From Bacteroidales bacterium (GTDB taxonomy: Bacteria; Bacteroidota; Bacteroidia; Bacteroidales; VadinHA17), in NCBI GenBank assembly GCA_022865305.1, contig JALHSP010000056.1, forward strand, positions 1-64,000: a DNA stretch of 64,000 nucleotides, in the 5' to 3' direction. Below are positions 34,140-43,202 of the stretch, in pieces. Position 1 is the stretch's first letter. Every line of letters begins with the position of its first letter. The notes below the pieces were generated by a model. It had not been told where the DNA came from. It worked only from the letters and a program-made list of their open reading frames with translations, and did not search any database. Both the position numbers and the translations under genes were made by a program.

Positions 34140-34220
34140 TTACCAATAGATAGTAATTATACCTTTAACTTAATGTCAGAAAACAAACCTGTTTTTGACA
34201 AGAGTCTAAAAGTATTAAAA

Positions 34221-34946
34221 CTATTCTTCTGTTGCAAGTCTGATATCCTTTATCCATAAAATTGTGGAAGATACAGCTGGTTGTGTTGCCGGAGCACCGC
34301 CACCGGATCCACCTCCACCTGGCCCCATACCCATCATAAGGGGTCCTTCTTCAATTCCAAATGTAAGAAGTGTCGGTTCATCATCACTTTTATTGCTTAT
34401 AATTTCAATCTTGGCAATTGGCATGACCAGTCTGTATAATAAGATCCCCTCATCATTATAACGAACTGAGCCCCTGAAATTATCAGTGTTATGTGCAGGA
34501 ATCCGATTCATCTTGTCTTTAGTAAATCCGATCAGCTCAATAGTGTTTGCCTGATTAATGGGACTATTCGGATTACCTTCAATATTCTGTGGAGCCTCCG
34601 CTGAATTTCGCATGCCTGGCCTGCCAGGGTTTTGTGTGCCTAAAGGAAACCTGACTCCTGTTTTCTTCACTTGTTTGCCATCTGTATTGATCCAGACTGT
34701 CATGCCTTGCTTCAGAATCTTTGTTTGCACTTCCGGATCATCAATTTTCAAATCGAGATAGATATTATCCCTATCATTTGAAAGATAATAATAGAGCTTA
34801 CCCTTTTTAAAGTAATTATAGCTGTCACCAGGAATTTCCTGTCCCTCATTTCCATGATTGTTCCAAATGCTGACGAATTCTTTTTGCTTCTGCGGATATA
34901 CATTAGCACAAATGAAAAATGAAAGAATAATTGCTGTTGTTTTCAT
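34221..34946 (-). CDS. Secreted hypothetical protein with a Gly/Pro-rich tail
   Basis: A 241-residue exported protein (signal peptide MKTTAIILSFFICANVYPQK). The middle resembles a CBM9/DOMON-like beta sandwich seen in Bacteroidota (KLYYYLSNDRDNIYLDLKID, GMTVWINTDGKQVKKTGVRF), and near the end there is a flexible run GMGPGGGGSGGGAPATQP. Function unknown. It is on the same strand as the sulfatase gene, 81 nt upstream of it. Confidence 0.65.
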   Translation of the reverse strand: MKTTAIILSFFICANVYPQKQKEFVSIWNNHGNEGQEIPGDSYNYFKKGKLYYYLSNDRDNIYLDLKIDDPEVQTKILKQGMTVWINTDGKQVKKTGVRFPLGTQNPGRPGMRNSAEAPQNIEGNPNSPINQANTIELIGFTKDKMNRIPAHNTDNFRGSVRYNDEGILLYRLVMPIAKIEIISNKSDDEPTLLTFGIEEGPLMMGMGPGGGGSGGGAPATQPAVSSTILWIKDIRLATEE

Positions 34947-35030
34947 AAATGATCAGTTTGTCTGAAAATTAATCAGGTTTAATAATAGACATATTACAGT
35001 CCTTGTTTATTCCTCAAATCATAACAAAAC

Positions 35031-35056
35031 GCCAGGCACTTTTCACAAGGCCTGGC
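35031..35056 (-). terminator. Intrinsic terminator of the speA transcript
   Basis: GCCAGGC (35031-35037) pairs with GCCTGGC (35050-35056). Read on the minus strand it is followed by GTTTTGTT. It lies downstream of speA and the small frame at 35079-35240. Confidence 0.65.
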
Positions 35057-35078
35057 GCAGGATAGTTTATATTTTCTC

Positions 35079-35240
35079 CTAATCGTTCTCTGTATCATTC
35101 ATGAGTTCTTTAAGTTCCTTATTATATTCACCTGTGAATTTAGTAAGTTGTCTCTTCCCCCTGATTTCCAGAAGCATAAATACAACGAACAGGGCGATCA
35201 GGACAATAATTACATTTTTTGCTATGCAGATTCTGTAAAA
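35079..35240 (-). CDS. Possible small single-helix membrane protein
   Basis: The minus strand encodes a membrane helix and charged tail: KNVIIVLIALFVVFMLLEIR, then GKRQLTKFTGEYNKELKELM and NDTEND, ending at a TAG (35079-35081). The frame is open for about 53 codons from just after a TGA, but there is no ATG, GTG or TTG before the helix, so the start is unclear. The composition and position (between speA and a terminator) favour a real short protein. Confidence 0.4.
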   Translation of the reverse strand, partial: FYRICIAKNVIIVLIALFVVFMLLEIRGKRQLTKFTGEYNKELKELMNDTEND

Positions 35241-35246
35241 ACAAGA

Positions 35247-37139
35247 TCATTCCAGGTAAGTATAACCATAGAGTCCCGAACGGTAATTTGAAAGGAACTC
35301 CCTGCCCTCTTCAAGAGAGATTATGCCGGCTTTGACTGATGTTGTAACCCATGATTCAACAGTGCGAACCATTTTCTTTGGATTATATTGAACATAATCG
35401 AGTACTTCGGCAATTGATTCTCCGTCAATAACCTGGTCGATTTTGTAGCCGTTTTCATCCACTGATACATGAACAGCATTTGTGTCGCCAAACAGATTAT
35501 GAAGATCGCCTAGAATCTCCTGATATGCACCTACCAGAAAAACACCTATATAATAAGGTTCTTTGCCTTTCAGCGGGTGTACAGGAAGATGATGGGATGA
35601 ATTCCGTGTTGCAATGAAATTGTCGATTTTACCGTCGGAATCGCACGTCATATCCTGTATTGTAGCTGATATAGTCGGCTCTTCATTAAGTCGGTGGATA
35701 GGCATAATCGGGAATATCTGGTCAATAGCCCAGGCATCCGGTAAAGACTGAAATAATGAGAAATTACAGAAATACTTATCAGACAGTATCCTTGAAATCT
35801 GCCTGAGCTCTTGCGGAACATGCTTCATAGAATTTGCGATCTGAAAAATCCTGCGGGCTATTGACCAGAAAAGACGTTCAATCTGCGCTCTTGTCTTGAG
35901 TTCAATAAGTCCCAGGCTGAAGAGGTCAAGAGCTTCTTCACGGATCTGCTGGGCATCGTGCCAGGTTTCAAGCATCCGGGGCTGATTAACATTATCCCAT
36001 AGAACATAAAGCTCTCTGACAAGCTCATGATCATGTTCATCAATGACCTCTTCATCATCCCACGATGGCAGTGTTGTAGTCTCAAGTACTTCAAATATCA
36101 ACAAAGAATGATGAGCTGTAAGGGAACGGCCAGATTCAGTAATTACATTTGGATGAGGTATATTGTTTTTATCGCTTGCGTCAACAAACGTACTGACAGA
36201 GTCATTCGCATATTCCTGTAAAGTATAGTTTACACTGCTTTCACTATTTGATGAGCCGGTACCGTCATAATCAACTCCCAAACCGCCGCCGATATCTACA
36301 AACTCCACATTAAAGCCAAGCTTGCGAAGCTGAACATAGAACTGAGAAGCTTCCCGTAACGCGATCTTTATCCGCCTGATCTTGGTAACCTGGCTGCCGA
36401 TGTGAAAATGTATCAGACGCACACAATCCCTCATCTTATTTTTCTCAATAAAGTCAATAGCTTCAAGCAGCTCGCTCGAAGTAAGCCCGAATTTGCTGGC
36501 ATCTCCTCCCGATTCTTCCCACTTACCACTTCCCACACTTGCCAGCTTGATCCGGATACCCATGTTAGGCTTAACCTTCAGTCTCTTGGCAACAGAAGTA
36601 ATCAGTTTCAGTTCATTTAGTTTTTCGACAACAATAAATATACGCTTTCCCATTTTCTGAGCCAGAAGTGCAAGCTCGACATAGTCTTCGTCTTTATACC
36701 CATTGCAAATTATAAGCGATTCAGGATCAGTATTTATAGCAATAACCGCATGCAGTTCAGGCTTCGATCCAGCTTCCAGTCCGATGTTGAATTTCTTGCC
36801 ATGACTCACAATCTCCTCAACAACGGGTCGCATCTGGTTTACCTTTATAGGGTATATTATGAAATTCTGTGCTTTGTAGTCATATTCTTTTGAAGCCAGC
36901 TTAAAACAATTCGAAATACTGATGATACGGTCATCAAGTATATCGGGAAACCTTACCAGAACAGGTGTCGACACATCTGTAAGTATCAGTTCATCGAGCA
37001 GGTCTTTCAGATCGACAGAGACGCCGTTTTTCTGAGGTGTAACTGTTACATGCCCTTTTTCATTAATTGAAAAGTAATTTACACCCCACCCATTAATATT
37101 ATATAATTCAGCTGAATCCTCAACACGCCATTTTCTCAT
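35247..37139 (-). CDS. speA: Biosynthetic arginine decarboxylase
   Basis: SpeA decarboxylates arginine to agmatine, the first step of polyamine synthesis, with PLP in the cytoplasm. The 630-residue length is normal. The PLP lysine is Lys99 in IIYPIKVNQ. Other marks are GLEAGSKPEL, IRLIHFHIGSQV, FVDIGGGLGVDYDG, GGRSLTAHH-like ITESGRSLTAHHS and the C-terminal ELILDDTNAVH-like GDTNAVHVS segment. In Bacteroidota this path supplies spermidine and norspermidine precursors. Frame intact. Confidence 0.95.
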   Translation of the reverse strand: MRKWRVEDSAELYNINGWGVNYFSINEKGHVTVTPQKNGVSVDLKDLLDELILTDVSTPVLVRFPDILDDRIISISNCFKLASKEYDYKAQNFIIYPIKVNQMRPVVEEIVSHGKKFNIGLEAGSKPELHAVIAINTDPESLIICNGYKDEDYVELALLAQKMGKRIFIVVEKLNELKLITSVAKRLKVKPNMGIRIKLASVGSGKWEESGGDASKFGLTSSELLEAIDFIEKNKMRDCVRLIHFHIGSQVTKIRRIKIALREASQFYVQLRKLGFNVEFVDIGGGLGVDYDGTGSSNSESSVNYTLQEYANDSVSTFVDASDKNNIPHPNVITESGRSLTAHHSLLIFEVLETTTLPSWDDEEVIDEHDHELVRELYVLWDNVNQPRMLETWHDAQQIREEALDLFSLGLIELKTRAQIERLFWSIARRIFQIANSMKHVPQELRQISRILSDKYFCNFSLFQSLPDAWAIDQIFPIMPIHRLNEEPTISATIQDMTCDSDGKIDNFIATRNSSHHLPVHPLKGKEPYYIGVFLVGAYQEILGDLHNLFGDTNAVHVSVDENGYKIDQVIDGESIAEVLDYVQYNPKKMVRTVESWVTTSVKAGIISLEEGREFLSNYRSGLYGYTYLE

Positions 37140-37392
37140 TTCACTTATTGACTATGGTTCCTGTATTTAAAGATCAGAAATAAATGATTTTTGTGCAATG
37201 TTATTAAAATAACACGAATATGGGACAGGAAAATGGAAATATTTGTCTTGTCCTGTGGTGAAGCCACGGGAATGTTCATTCCGCAAATGAGGAACGGCGC
37301 GGTCTTTCAGTCCTGCAGTTTGAAATTGAAAGATTATAGAAGCAGAGGTTACTTTAAATTTGTAGATTTGCTATTAAGAAAAAAGTAAAAAT

Positions 37393-38454
37393 ATGAAGAG
37401 ATCTTTTATAAGAGAAGGATACAAAGTGTTTATAATAGCTCCGGTTATGATATTTACACTTTCAACTCTAAAATCAAACGGGCAGGAATATGCAATCGGG
37501 GCTGACCTCTCATTTCTTAAAAGTGCAGAGGACAGAGGATTCGTTTTTAAAGAAAATGACACTGCCAAAACGGGTCTGCAGATTTTCAGGGATCATGGTT
37601 ATAACTGGATAAGGCTTCGCCTGTTCCATACTCCGACAAATTTGCCTAACAATCTCGAATATACCATCGCACTTGCCAGGAAAGCCAGAGAAATGGGATT
37701 TAAATTTCTTCTCGATTATCATTATTCTGATACATGGGCCGATCCCGGGAAACAGTATATTCCCAAAGCCTGGGAAGGGAAGCAGCATAAAGAACTTGTG
37801 AAAGCTGTTTTCGAATATACAAGTGAAACGATTAAAGCTTTTCAGCAAGCGGGTGTTCTCCCGGAAATGGTGCAGATTGGAAATGAAGTGATTAACGGAA
37901 TGTTATGGCCCTACGGAAAACTTCCGGGAAACTGGGATAATTTTGCCGAACTGATCGCGGCCGGCATCAATGGAGTATATGCAGGTTGTGAAACTCAGGA
38001 AAAACCAAAGATCATGATACATATTGATCAGGGGGGCAACAAAGAAAAGACAAAATATTTTTTCGATAAGTTCTTATCATATGGAATAAATTTTGACTAC
38101 ATCGGTCAGTCATACTATCCCTGGTGGCATGGCACTCTGCTCGATCTTCGTAATAATATGTACTTCATGGCAAAAGAATATAAAAAGCCTATAATCCTGG
38201 TGGAAGTTGCATATTGTGCATCACCGACAGAATATAAAAATAAACCTGCACCATTTCCAGAAACACCGGAAGGGCAAAAAGAGTTTCTGAATGATGTAAA
38301 TGATATTGTACTTAATACTCCGGATAACCTTGGCGTGGGCATCTTCTGGTGGGAACCTGCTACGATGGGTGGCCGATCATCCCGTGATTTTTTTGATGAA
38401 AAAGGAAATGTTTTGCCAGTAATTACCGTGTTTGATAAATATACGAGGCGTTAA
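37393..38454 (+). CDS. GH53 endo-beta-1,4-galactanase
   Basis: A secreted (alpha/beta)8 enzyme that cuts beta-1,4-galactan side chains of pectin. It has 353 residues. After a signal region ending near residue 31 come GADLSFL, NWIRLRLFHTP, LLDYHYSDTWADPGKQ and the acid/base Glu165 in QIGNEVINGMLWP. The nucleophile Glu271 is in IILVEVAYCAS. It stands alone, not next to the SusCD locus, but its substrate fits with it. A possible -7 box TAAATTTG lies at 37353-37360. Spacer 37140-37392 carries small stem-loops but no gene. Confidence 0.9.
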   Translation: MKRSFIREGYKVFIIAPVMIFTLSTLKSNGQEYAIGADLSFLKSAEDRGFVFKENDTAKTGLQIFRDHGYNWIRLRLFHTPTNLPNNLEYTIALARKAREMGFKFLLDYHYSDTWADPGKQYIPKAWEGKQHKELVKAVFEYTSETIKAFQQAGVLPEMVQIGNEVINGMLWPYGKLPGNWDNFAELIAAGINGVYAGCETQEKPKIMIHIDQGGNKEKTKYFFDKFLSYGINFDYIGQSYYPWWHGTLLDLRNNMYFMAKEYKKPIILVEVAYCASPTEYKNKPAPFPETPEGQKEFLNDVNDIVLNTPDNLGVGIFWWEPATMGGRSSRDFFDEKGNVLPVITVFDKYTRR

Positions 38455-38458
38455 TACC

Positions 38459-38554
38459 TGACTGTGAGGTTATACCAAAAGAGCACCACCTCCCCCTGAC
38501 GGTACCGTCAGGGACGGGGTGGTTAACATGACTTTAAAATACCTCTCACAGTCA
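38459..38554. terminator. Large nested palindrome between convergent genes
   Basis: The outer arms TGACTGTGAGGT (38459-38470) and ACCTCTCACAGTCA (38541-38554) enclose ACCACC/GGTGGT and a perfect 20-bp palindrome CCCTGACGGTACCGTCAGGG at 38494-38513. It fills the 107-nt gap between GH53 and the M14 gene. It probably ends both transcripts; no T-run is present, so a cruciform or repeat-element origin is possible. Confidence 0.55.
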
Positions 38555-38561
38555 AATTTTA

Positions 38562-40193
38562 TTACAACAACGGAATCGTTTTTATTTCAATCTTTGCAAT
38601 AACCTTATACACAGGGTACAGATAGTACCCCAATCCCCATTGCGGTACAAGGTAACGGTCGAAAAAATTCCAGGTCATTAATCCATCATTCGACTGTGGT
38701 TCAAGTAAATAGGAAGCCAGATTTGCCATTGGTTGCGCAGTCCGGATAACTACAGTACCAACCGGAAAATCGATAGTATCTTTCAGAAATCTGCCTTTTA
38801 CAACGTTTGTATAATGACCCTGGTTTAACCTGGCAGATCCTTTCAATTCACTGATTTCAAACTTTTCAACAGGTATTTTTAAAGACAAGGTGAGTTTTTC
38901 TATCTTGATTCCATGCCTCTTAAGAAGCTCCAGCACCTCCTGGTCTTTTACTGTTATCAGATAAGCAAACGGAAATTTGACATTCTTAGAGGCATAATAA
39001 TCAATAAAATAAGGAATTGTAACTGTTTTCTGGCGATCACTTCTTTTAACACTTCTTCTTCCGTTTGCATCTGTAACCAGATCTGCCTCGTAAGTTTTTA
39101 TTGTTACTTTTTCTGGTAATGGTCTAACCTTAAATTCTATTCCAAATGAGTCTGACACAGCAGGATTAAGTCCGCGATTAACTGTTTCGGCGTCAACTTC
39201 CTGCAGCATTTTTTTAATTTCGGATTTGTTGGCTGATGCGTAATCCAAAAGCGACTGGATCAGATAATAGCAGCCGAATACCCTCGTCTTGAAATCTGCA
39301 TATACGTAGTTTTCATTAAGAATTCCTAATCTGTTGCGCAGACCGTAATAGTTGCTCATATACCGGGGATCCGCTGCATCATAGAACCATCCGTTTTCGG
39401 GTTGCATCATATTGTTAAACTCACCATAGTAGCAATTTTCTATTTTGTATTTATTAATAAGAGTTGCTGACATTTCAGGAATCATCCTGTTGCGCATATA
39501 GTTAATCAGGTCATTATTGCCATTCGGATTAACCATCCAGGTAAAGGTTACAGGCTCAACGTGATATGATCCGTCAGTCGTATGACAATCCATGAACACA
39601 GCAGGATCCCAGGTATTAAAGATTCTGGTTATGACACCCCTCACTTCAGGTGATTCGGTTTTCATACCGTCGCGGTTCAGATCAAGATATTGTTCATTAT
39701 GCCTGACACCGACACCATTTACAGGACCGTTCTGGTAAGGCCTGTTGAGCTGGCTGATTTTCTCATTTCCGTCTGGATTAAAAAGCGGGCAGACAAGAAG
39801 CACCACATGTTGCAGGAGCCCGGGGTTTTTTTCAGAGAGAAGATCCCTGGCAAACATAAGTGCTGCCTCTTTCCCCTCGACTTCACCTGCATGTATATTT
39901 GCCTGGATATAAACAACAATACGCTTATCATTAATAAGCTGTTGCGGAGATTCCGGAAGAGGGTTGCCTATAATTAAAAGAGGTACATCCATGCCTTCAG
40001 ATGACCTTGCAATCGTCTCTGTCCTGATATATCTTGATGTTTTCTTAAGCTGACTAATGAAAGTCATTACGTCATTGTAATTTGAAGTGGACTTAAAATC
40101 GGACTTTTCTGCAGTGGTCTGTAATTTCACCTGACTGCATACCTGGTTACCAGACATGAATATTGCAAAACCGAAAATCAGAAGTCTGTTCAT
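38562..40193 (-). CDS. Secreted M14-family zinc carboxypeptidase
   Basis: A 543-residue exported peptidase (signal peptide MNRLLIFGFAIFMSGNQVCSQ). The zinc ligands are visible: HAGEVEG (His-x2-Glu) in IQANIHAGEVEGKEAAL and His in MDCHTTDGSYH; the catalytic Glu is probably in LGILNENYVYADF. A long C-terminal beta domain follows (about 380-543). Such proteins trim peptides or tyrosine-rich substrates in the periplasm. The gene is complete. Confidence 0.85.
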   Translation of the reverse strand: MNRLLIFGFAIFMSGNQVCSQVKLQTTAEKSDFKSTSNYNDVMTFISQLKKTSRYIRTETIARSSEGMDVPLLIIGNPLPESPQQLINDKRIVVYIQANIHAGEVEGKEAALMFARDLLSEKNPGLLQHVVLLVCPLFNPDGNEKISQLNRPYQNGPVNGVGVRHNEQYLDLNRDGMKTESPEVRGVITRIFNTWDPAVFMDCHTTDGSYHVEPVTFTWMVNPNGNNDLINYMRNRMIPEMSATLINKYKIENCYYGEFNNMMQPENGWFYDAADPRYMSNYYGLRNRLGILNENYVYADFKTRVFGCYYLIQSLLDYASANKSEIKKMLQEVDAETVNRGLNPAVSDSFGIEFKVRPLPEKVTIKTYEADLVTDANGRRSVKRSDRQKTVTIPYFIDYYASKNVKFPFAYLITVKDQEVLELLKRHGIKIEKLTLSLKIPVEKFEISELKGSARLNQGHYTNVVKGRFLKDTIDFPVGTVVIRTAQPMANLASYLLEPQSNDGLMTWNFFDRYLVPQWGLGYYLYPVYKVIAKIEIKTIPLL

Positions 40194-40304
40194 TAGTAAT
40201 TATGATTTATTCCTTAACTTATAATAGTAAAAATATAAAGGTATTCAATGAATACATGAATTCTGGCAGAAACAATGCACAAATAACCTGATAATTACAT
40301 TTTT

Positions 40305-40337
40305 TTTGGCAAATATGAATAATTATTTATAGTTTAG
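40305..40337 (+). promoter_or_regulatory. Candidate promoter of the cold-shock gene
   Basis: TTTG (40305-40308) is followed 21 nt later by TAGTTTAG (40330-40337), close to the TAnnTTTG box of Bacteroidota. The ATG is 25 nt downstream. Confidence 0.4.
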
Positions 40338-40362
40338 CGCCCTTAATTAAAAACAGAATACC

Positions 40363-40560
40363 ATGAACAAAGGAACAGTTAAATTTTTTAATGTCAGAAA
40401 AGGATTCGGATTCATCAAAGATGCAGATTCAGAAAATGAATATTTTGTACATGTATCCGGTCTGATTGACAAGATCAGGGAAAATGATGAAGTCACTTTC
40501 GAACTGGCTGAAGGCAAAAAGGGGATTAATGCAGTAAACGTCAAATTGCTTACTGCTTAA
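40363..40560 (+). CDS. cspA: Cold-shock domain protein
   Basis: A 65-residue single cold-shock domain binding single-stranded RNA/DNA, acting as an RNA chaperone. MNKGTVKFFNVRKGFGFIKD has the RNP1 motif KGFGFI, and EYFVHVSGL is RNP2. The protein is short but complete. It has its own promoter-like box and a strong terminator (40586-40621), so it is monocistronic. csp genes are often regulated by their 5' leader; the leader here is short. Confidence 0.93.
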   Translation: MNKGTVKFFNVRKGFGFIKDADSENEYFVHVSGLIDKIRENDEVTFELAEGKKGINAVNVKLLTA

Positions 40561-40585
40561 TTGAAGATAAAAGAGGTTTATTATG

Positions 40586-40621
40586 AAGGCCGTCAAAAAT
40601 TGACGGCCTTTTCTTTTTTTA
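40586..40621 (+). terminator. Intrinsic terminator of the cold-shock gene
   Basis: AAGGCCGTCAA (40586-40596) pairs perfectly with TTGACGGCCTT (40600-40610), and the sequence runs on as TTCTTTTTTT. It is 25 nt after the stop codon. Confidence 0.9.
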
Positions 40622-40637
40622 TCTGTTTTGAAAAAAA

Positions 40638-40663
40638 CTTGCAGGTCATTTACAACCTGCAAG
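40638..40663 (-). terminator. Intrinsic terminator of the lysine-rich small gene
   Basis: On the minus strand CTTGCAGGT and ACCTGCAAG form a 9-bp stem followed by seven T (complement of 40631-40637). It is 42 nt after the stop of the small gene at 40705-40815 and converges with the cold-shock terminator. Confidence 0.85.
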
Positions 40664-40704
40664 ATAATTCAACAAAAGCCGGCAAGATAGATTAAAACAG
40701 TTCA

Positions 40705-40815
40705 CTATCTTTTCTTCTCGGCTTTTTTTGCTTTTTTGGCAGCGCGTTTTTCTTTAAGAGATTTTGACGCCGCCTTTTTTACCTTTGATTGTTCTTTTGC
40801 TTTCTCGTGTGACAT
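40705..40815 (-). CDS. 36-residue lysine-rich basic protein
   Basis: The minus strand encodes MSHEKAKEQSKVKKAASKSL followed by KEKRAAKKAKKAEKKR and a TAG. Fifteen of the 36 residues are Lys or Arg-free counted as Lys dominated; the rest are mainly Ala, Glu and Ser, so it is a charged helix likely to bind nucleic acid or ribosomes. It has ATG start, stop and a dedicated terminator, which support it as a real gene. Short basic proteins of this sort occur in many Bacteroidota genomes, unnamed. It may be expressed with growth or cold like its neighbour, but that is inference. Confidence 0.75.
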   Translation of the reverse strand: MSHEKAKEQSKVKKAASKSLKEKRAAKKAKKAEKKR

Positions 40816-40900
40816 AGCTTAAAATTTTTGATTCAACAAGATATTCAAATATAAAAAAAACAATTATTGATAGATTTCATAGTTTTTAACAAATCATACA

Positions 40901-41632
40901 TCAATGAACAAATTCTCCTGCATTTTTATCAAGCAGCCATAATACTTTTCCATGAGAAGAATTTATATGAAACGCAGGAAAGTACGCAGCAGTCTTCCTG
41001 TTTTTAAAAATATCCTCAACAATATGGGCTTTGGTGTGACCCGTCACAAGAAATGTAATTGCATCCGCATTGTTAATAACCTTTCCGGTAATAGTGACTC
41101 TTTTCTGTCCCGAAACAGGATGTACTGCGACTTCACAGACCCTACCGGAATCCATCAGTCCCATATTTTCCGGGAAGATTGAGGCAGTATGGCCATCATC
41201 GCCCAATCCAAGTATAATGAGATCAAACAAGGGAAGCTCATAACAGGAACGCGTATTATTCATTATCTCTTCTGAATATCTCAGAGCTTCTTTTTCAGGG
41301 TCATCCTCACCTCTGATCCTGTGAATATTATTTTCAGGGATAATAATTTTGTTTAAAAGTAAACTGCTGGTCATTCCATAGTTGCTTTCAGGATCATCAG
41401 AAGGAACGCATCTTTCATCTCCCCAGAAGAAATGAATAAAGCTCCAGTTGACCGATTTTGTATATTTATCAGCTAAGACTGAAAACAGAAGCTTCGGTGT
41501 ATTACCCCCTGAAAGGGCAACCATTACAGGTGATTGTTTCTGTTCGGCTTTTTTTATTAGATTAACCAGATCAAGAGCAAATGCTTCTGCAAGCTCAATG
41601 GGCGTCGGAAATATTCTGGATGATCTGTTCAA
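40901..41632 (-). CDS. pgl: 6-phosphogluconolactonase
   Basis: Pgl hydrolyses 6-phosphogluconolactone, the second step of the oxidative pentose phosphate pathway, in the cytoplasm. The 243-residue protein has the family motifs VMVALSGGNTPKLLF, FWGDERCVPSDDPESNYGM and LIILGLGDDGHTASIFP, and the later PVSGQKRVTIT. It lies 37 nt downstream of zwf on the same strand, so both form an operon. gnd is not in the window. Confidence 0.92.
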   Translation of the reverse strand: MNRSSRIFPTPIELAEAFALDLVNLIKKAEQKQSPVMVALSGGNTPKLLFSVLADKYTKSVNWSFIHFFWGDERCVPSDDPESNYGMTSSLLLNKIIIPENNIHRIRGEDDPEKEALRYSEEIMNNTRSCYELPLFDLIILGLGDDGHTASIFPENMGLMDSGRVCEVAVHPVSGQKRVTITGKVINNADAITFLVTGHTKAHIVEDIFKNRKTAAYFPAFHINSSHGKVLWLLDKNAGEFVH

Positions 41633-41657
41633 TTTAAAAACATTACATAAATTTACA

Positions 41658-41685
41658 ACGATTCACGACTCACAACTCACAATAC
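41658..41685 (-). repeat. Heptanucleotide repeat at the end of zwf
   Basis: Four units (acgattc, acgactc, acaactc, acaatac on the + strand) overlap the last codons of zwf, coding for the terminal YCEL. The same style of heptads is seen at 1069, 2134 and 6113. Confidence 0.45.
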
Positions 41686-43202
41686 AAACCATCATCAGTC
41701 AGGTTCCTGCATGGATAGCGCCACGTAAGACCACATCCCTCAATCAGGTCATTTGAATTTGCCGGTCCCCATGTTCCCGCAGGATAACCATATATCTTGA
41801 TTTCATGATTTTTCTCCCACGCTTTCTGTATAGGCTCGATGAATTTCCATGCAGTTTCAATTTCATCATCACGTGAGAAAAGCGTAGAATCAGCCAGCAT
41901 AACATCATAAAGCAGTCTTTCATAAGCTGAAGGAACCCGTACATCAGCAAGATCTTTATAATGAAAATCCATGCTTACATTCTTTACATTAAATCCCGAT
42001 CCGGGTTCCTTCATATCGAATTTGAGCAGGATGCCCTCATCAGGTTGTATCCGTATTATCATCTGGTTAGAGGTCAGCAGACCATTTTCCCTCTGGAACA
42101 GGTGATGTGGAGTTCTCTTGAAATGAATGACTATCTCTGTTACGCGTGTAGGCATACGCTTCCCGGTCCGGATGTAAAAGGGTACACCACCCCACCTCCA
42201 GTTATTGATAAAGAACTTAATTGCCACAAAGGTTTCTGTTCTTGAATCTGGTGCAACTCCTTTTTCATACCTGTATCCGGAAATACATTCTCCGCGAATA
42301 GTTGATCCGGTATACTGCCCTCTTATTACCTGTTTAGGTACATCTGCTTCCCTTATCGGTTGCAACGACTGGAATACTTTCAGAACTTCATTCCGTATAG
42401 CGTTGGATTCCATTGATGACGGGGGTTCCATTGCAGTAAGACCTGCCATCTGAAGCAGGTGGTTCTGGACCATATCCCGCAGGGCACCCGAAGATTCATA
42501 GTAGCCACCACGTTCTTCCACACCGATGCTTTCAGCTGAAGTGATTTCTACCCTATGTATATAATTTCTGTTCCATAAAGGCTCGAAAATGCCGTTGGCA
42601 AATCTCATAACAAGCAAATTCTGAACTGTTTCCTTACCAAGATAATGATCAATCCTGTAAATCTGGTCTTCAGCAATCAGCTCATGAAGATTCCTGTTCA
42701 GTTTTCTGCCTGATTCAAGGTCATAACCAAATGGTTTCTCGATAATGAATCTTCTGAAACCTGATGACTCTTCAGCCAATCCAGCCTTTGCCAGATTCAA
42801 TGAAATACTTTCATACATGCTGGGTGGTGTCGCCATGTAAAAAATATAATTGGCATCAGTACCATATATGATGTCTGTCTCAGCCAGAATTGATTTCAGC
42901 TTCTCATAACTTTCGGCTGATAATTCATCCATTGACAGATAGGATAAGGATCCTGTAAAATTTTCTATTTGCCCTACATCAGGATTTTTATCTTCTGAAA
43001 AAGAAATAATGCTCTCTTTCATTTTTTTCCTGAACTCCTCATCAGATGACTGAGAACGTCCGATTCCAATAACAGCATATTTTTCAGGAAGCAGCTTCTG
43101 GGTTTTCAGGGAAAATAATGCAGGAATAAGTTTTCGCGATGTAAGATCCCCTGAGGCGCCAAATATAACAAGGATCAGATTCCCGGGATTTTCCATTTTC
43201 AT
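41670..43202 (-). CDS. zwf: Glucose-6-phosphate 1-dehydrogenase
   Basis: Zwf oxidises glucose-6-phosphate to 6-phosphogluconolactone and makes NADPH. The 510-residue protein starts with the nucleotide motif IFGASGDLTSRKLIPALF (13-30), has EKPFGYD (155-161) and the active-site RIDHYLGKE (His186, Lys190). The middle and C-terminal G6PD domain is complete (FYIRTGKRMPTRVTEIVIHF). An ATG two codons later is an equal start. The last codons (DDGLYCEL) run into a heptad repeat and probably are not conserved. First gene of zwf-pgl. Confidence 0.95.
   Translation of the reverse strand: MKMENPGNLILVIFGASGDLTSRKLIPALFSLKTQKLLPEKYAVIGIGRSQSSDEEFRKKMKESIISFSEDKNPDVGQIENFTGSLSYLSMDELSAESYEKLKSILAETDIIYGTDANYIFYMATPPSMYESISLNLAKAGLAEESSGFRRFIIEKPFGYDLESGRKLNRNLHELIAEDQIYRIDHYLGKETVQNLLVMRFANGIFEPLWNRNYIHRVEITSAESIGVEERGGYYESSGALRDMVQNHLLQMAGLTAMEPPSSMESNAIRNEVLKVFQSLQPIREADVPKQVIRGQYTGSTIRGECISGYRYEKGVAPDSRTETFVAIKFFINNWRWGGVPFYIRTGKRMPTRVTEIVIHFKRTPHHLFQRENGLLTSNQMIIRIQPDEGILLKFDMKEPGSGFNVKNVSMDFHYKDLADVRVPSAYERLLYDVMLADSTLFSRDDEIETAWKFIEPIQKAWEKNHEIKIYGYPAGTWGPANSNDLIEGCGLTWRYPCRNLTDDGLYCEL

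Noticed and set aside
34264-34461. + strand Pro/Gly-rich frame
   Set aside because: It is antisense to the Gly/Pro-rich tail of the minus-strand gene 34221-34946.
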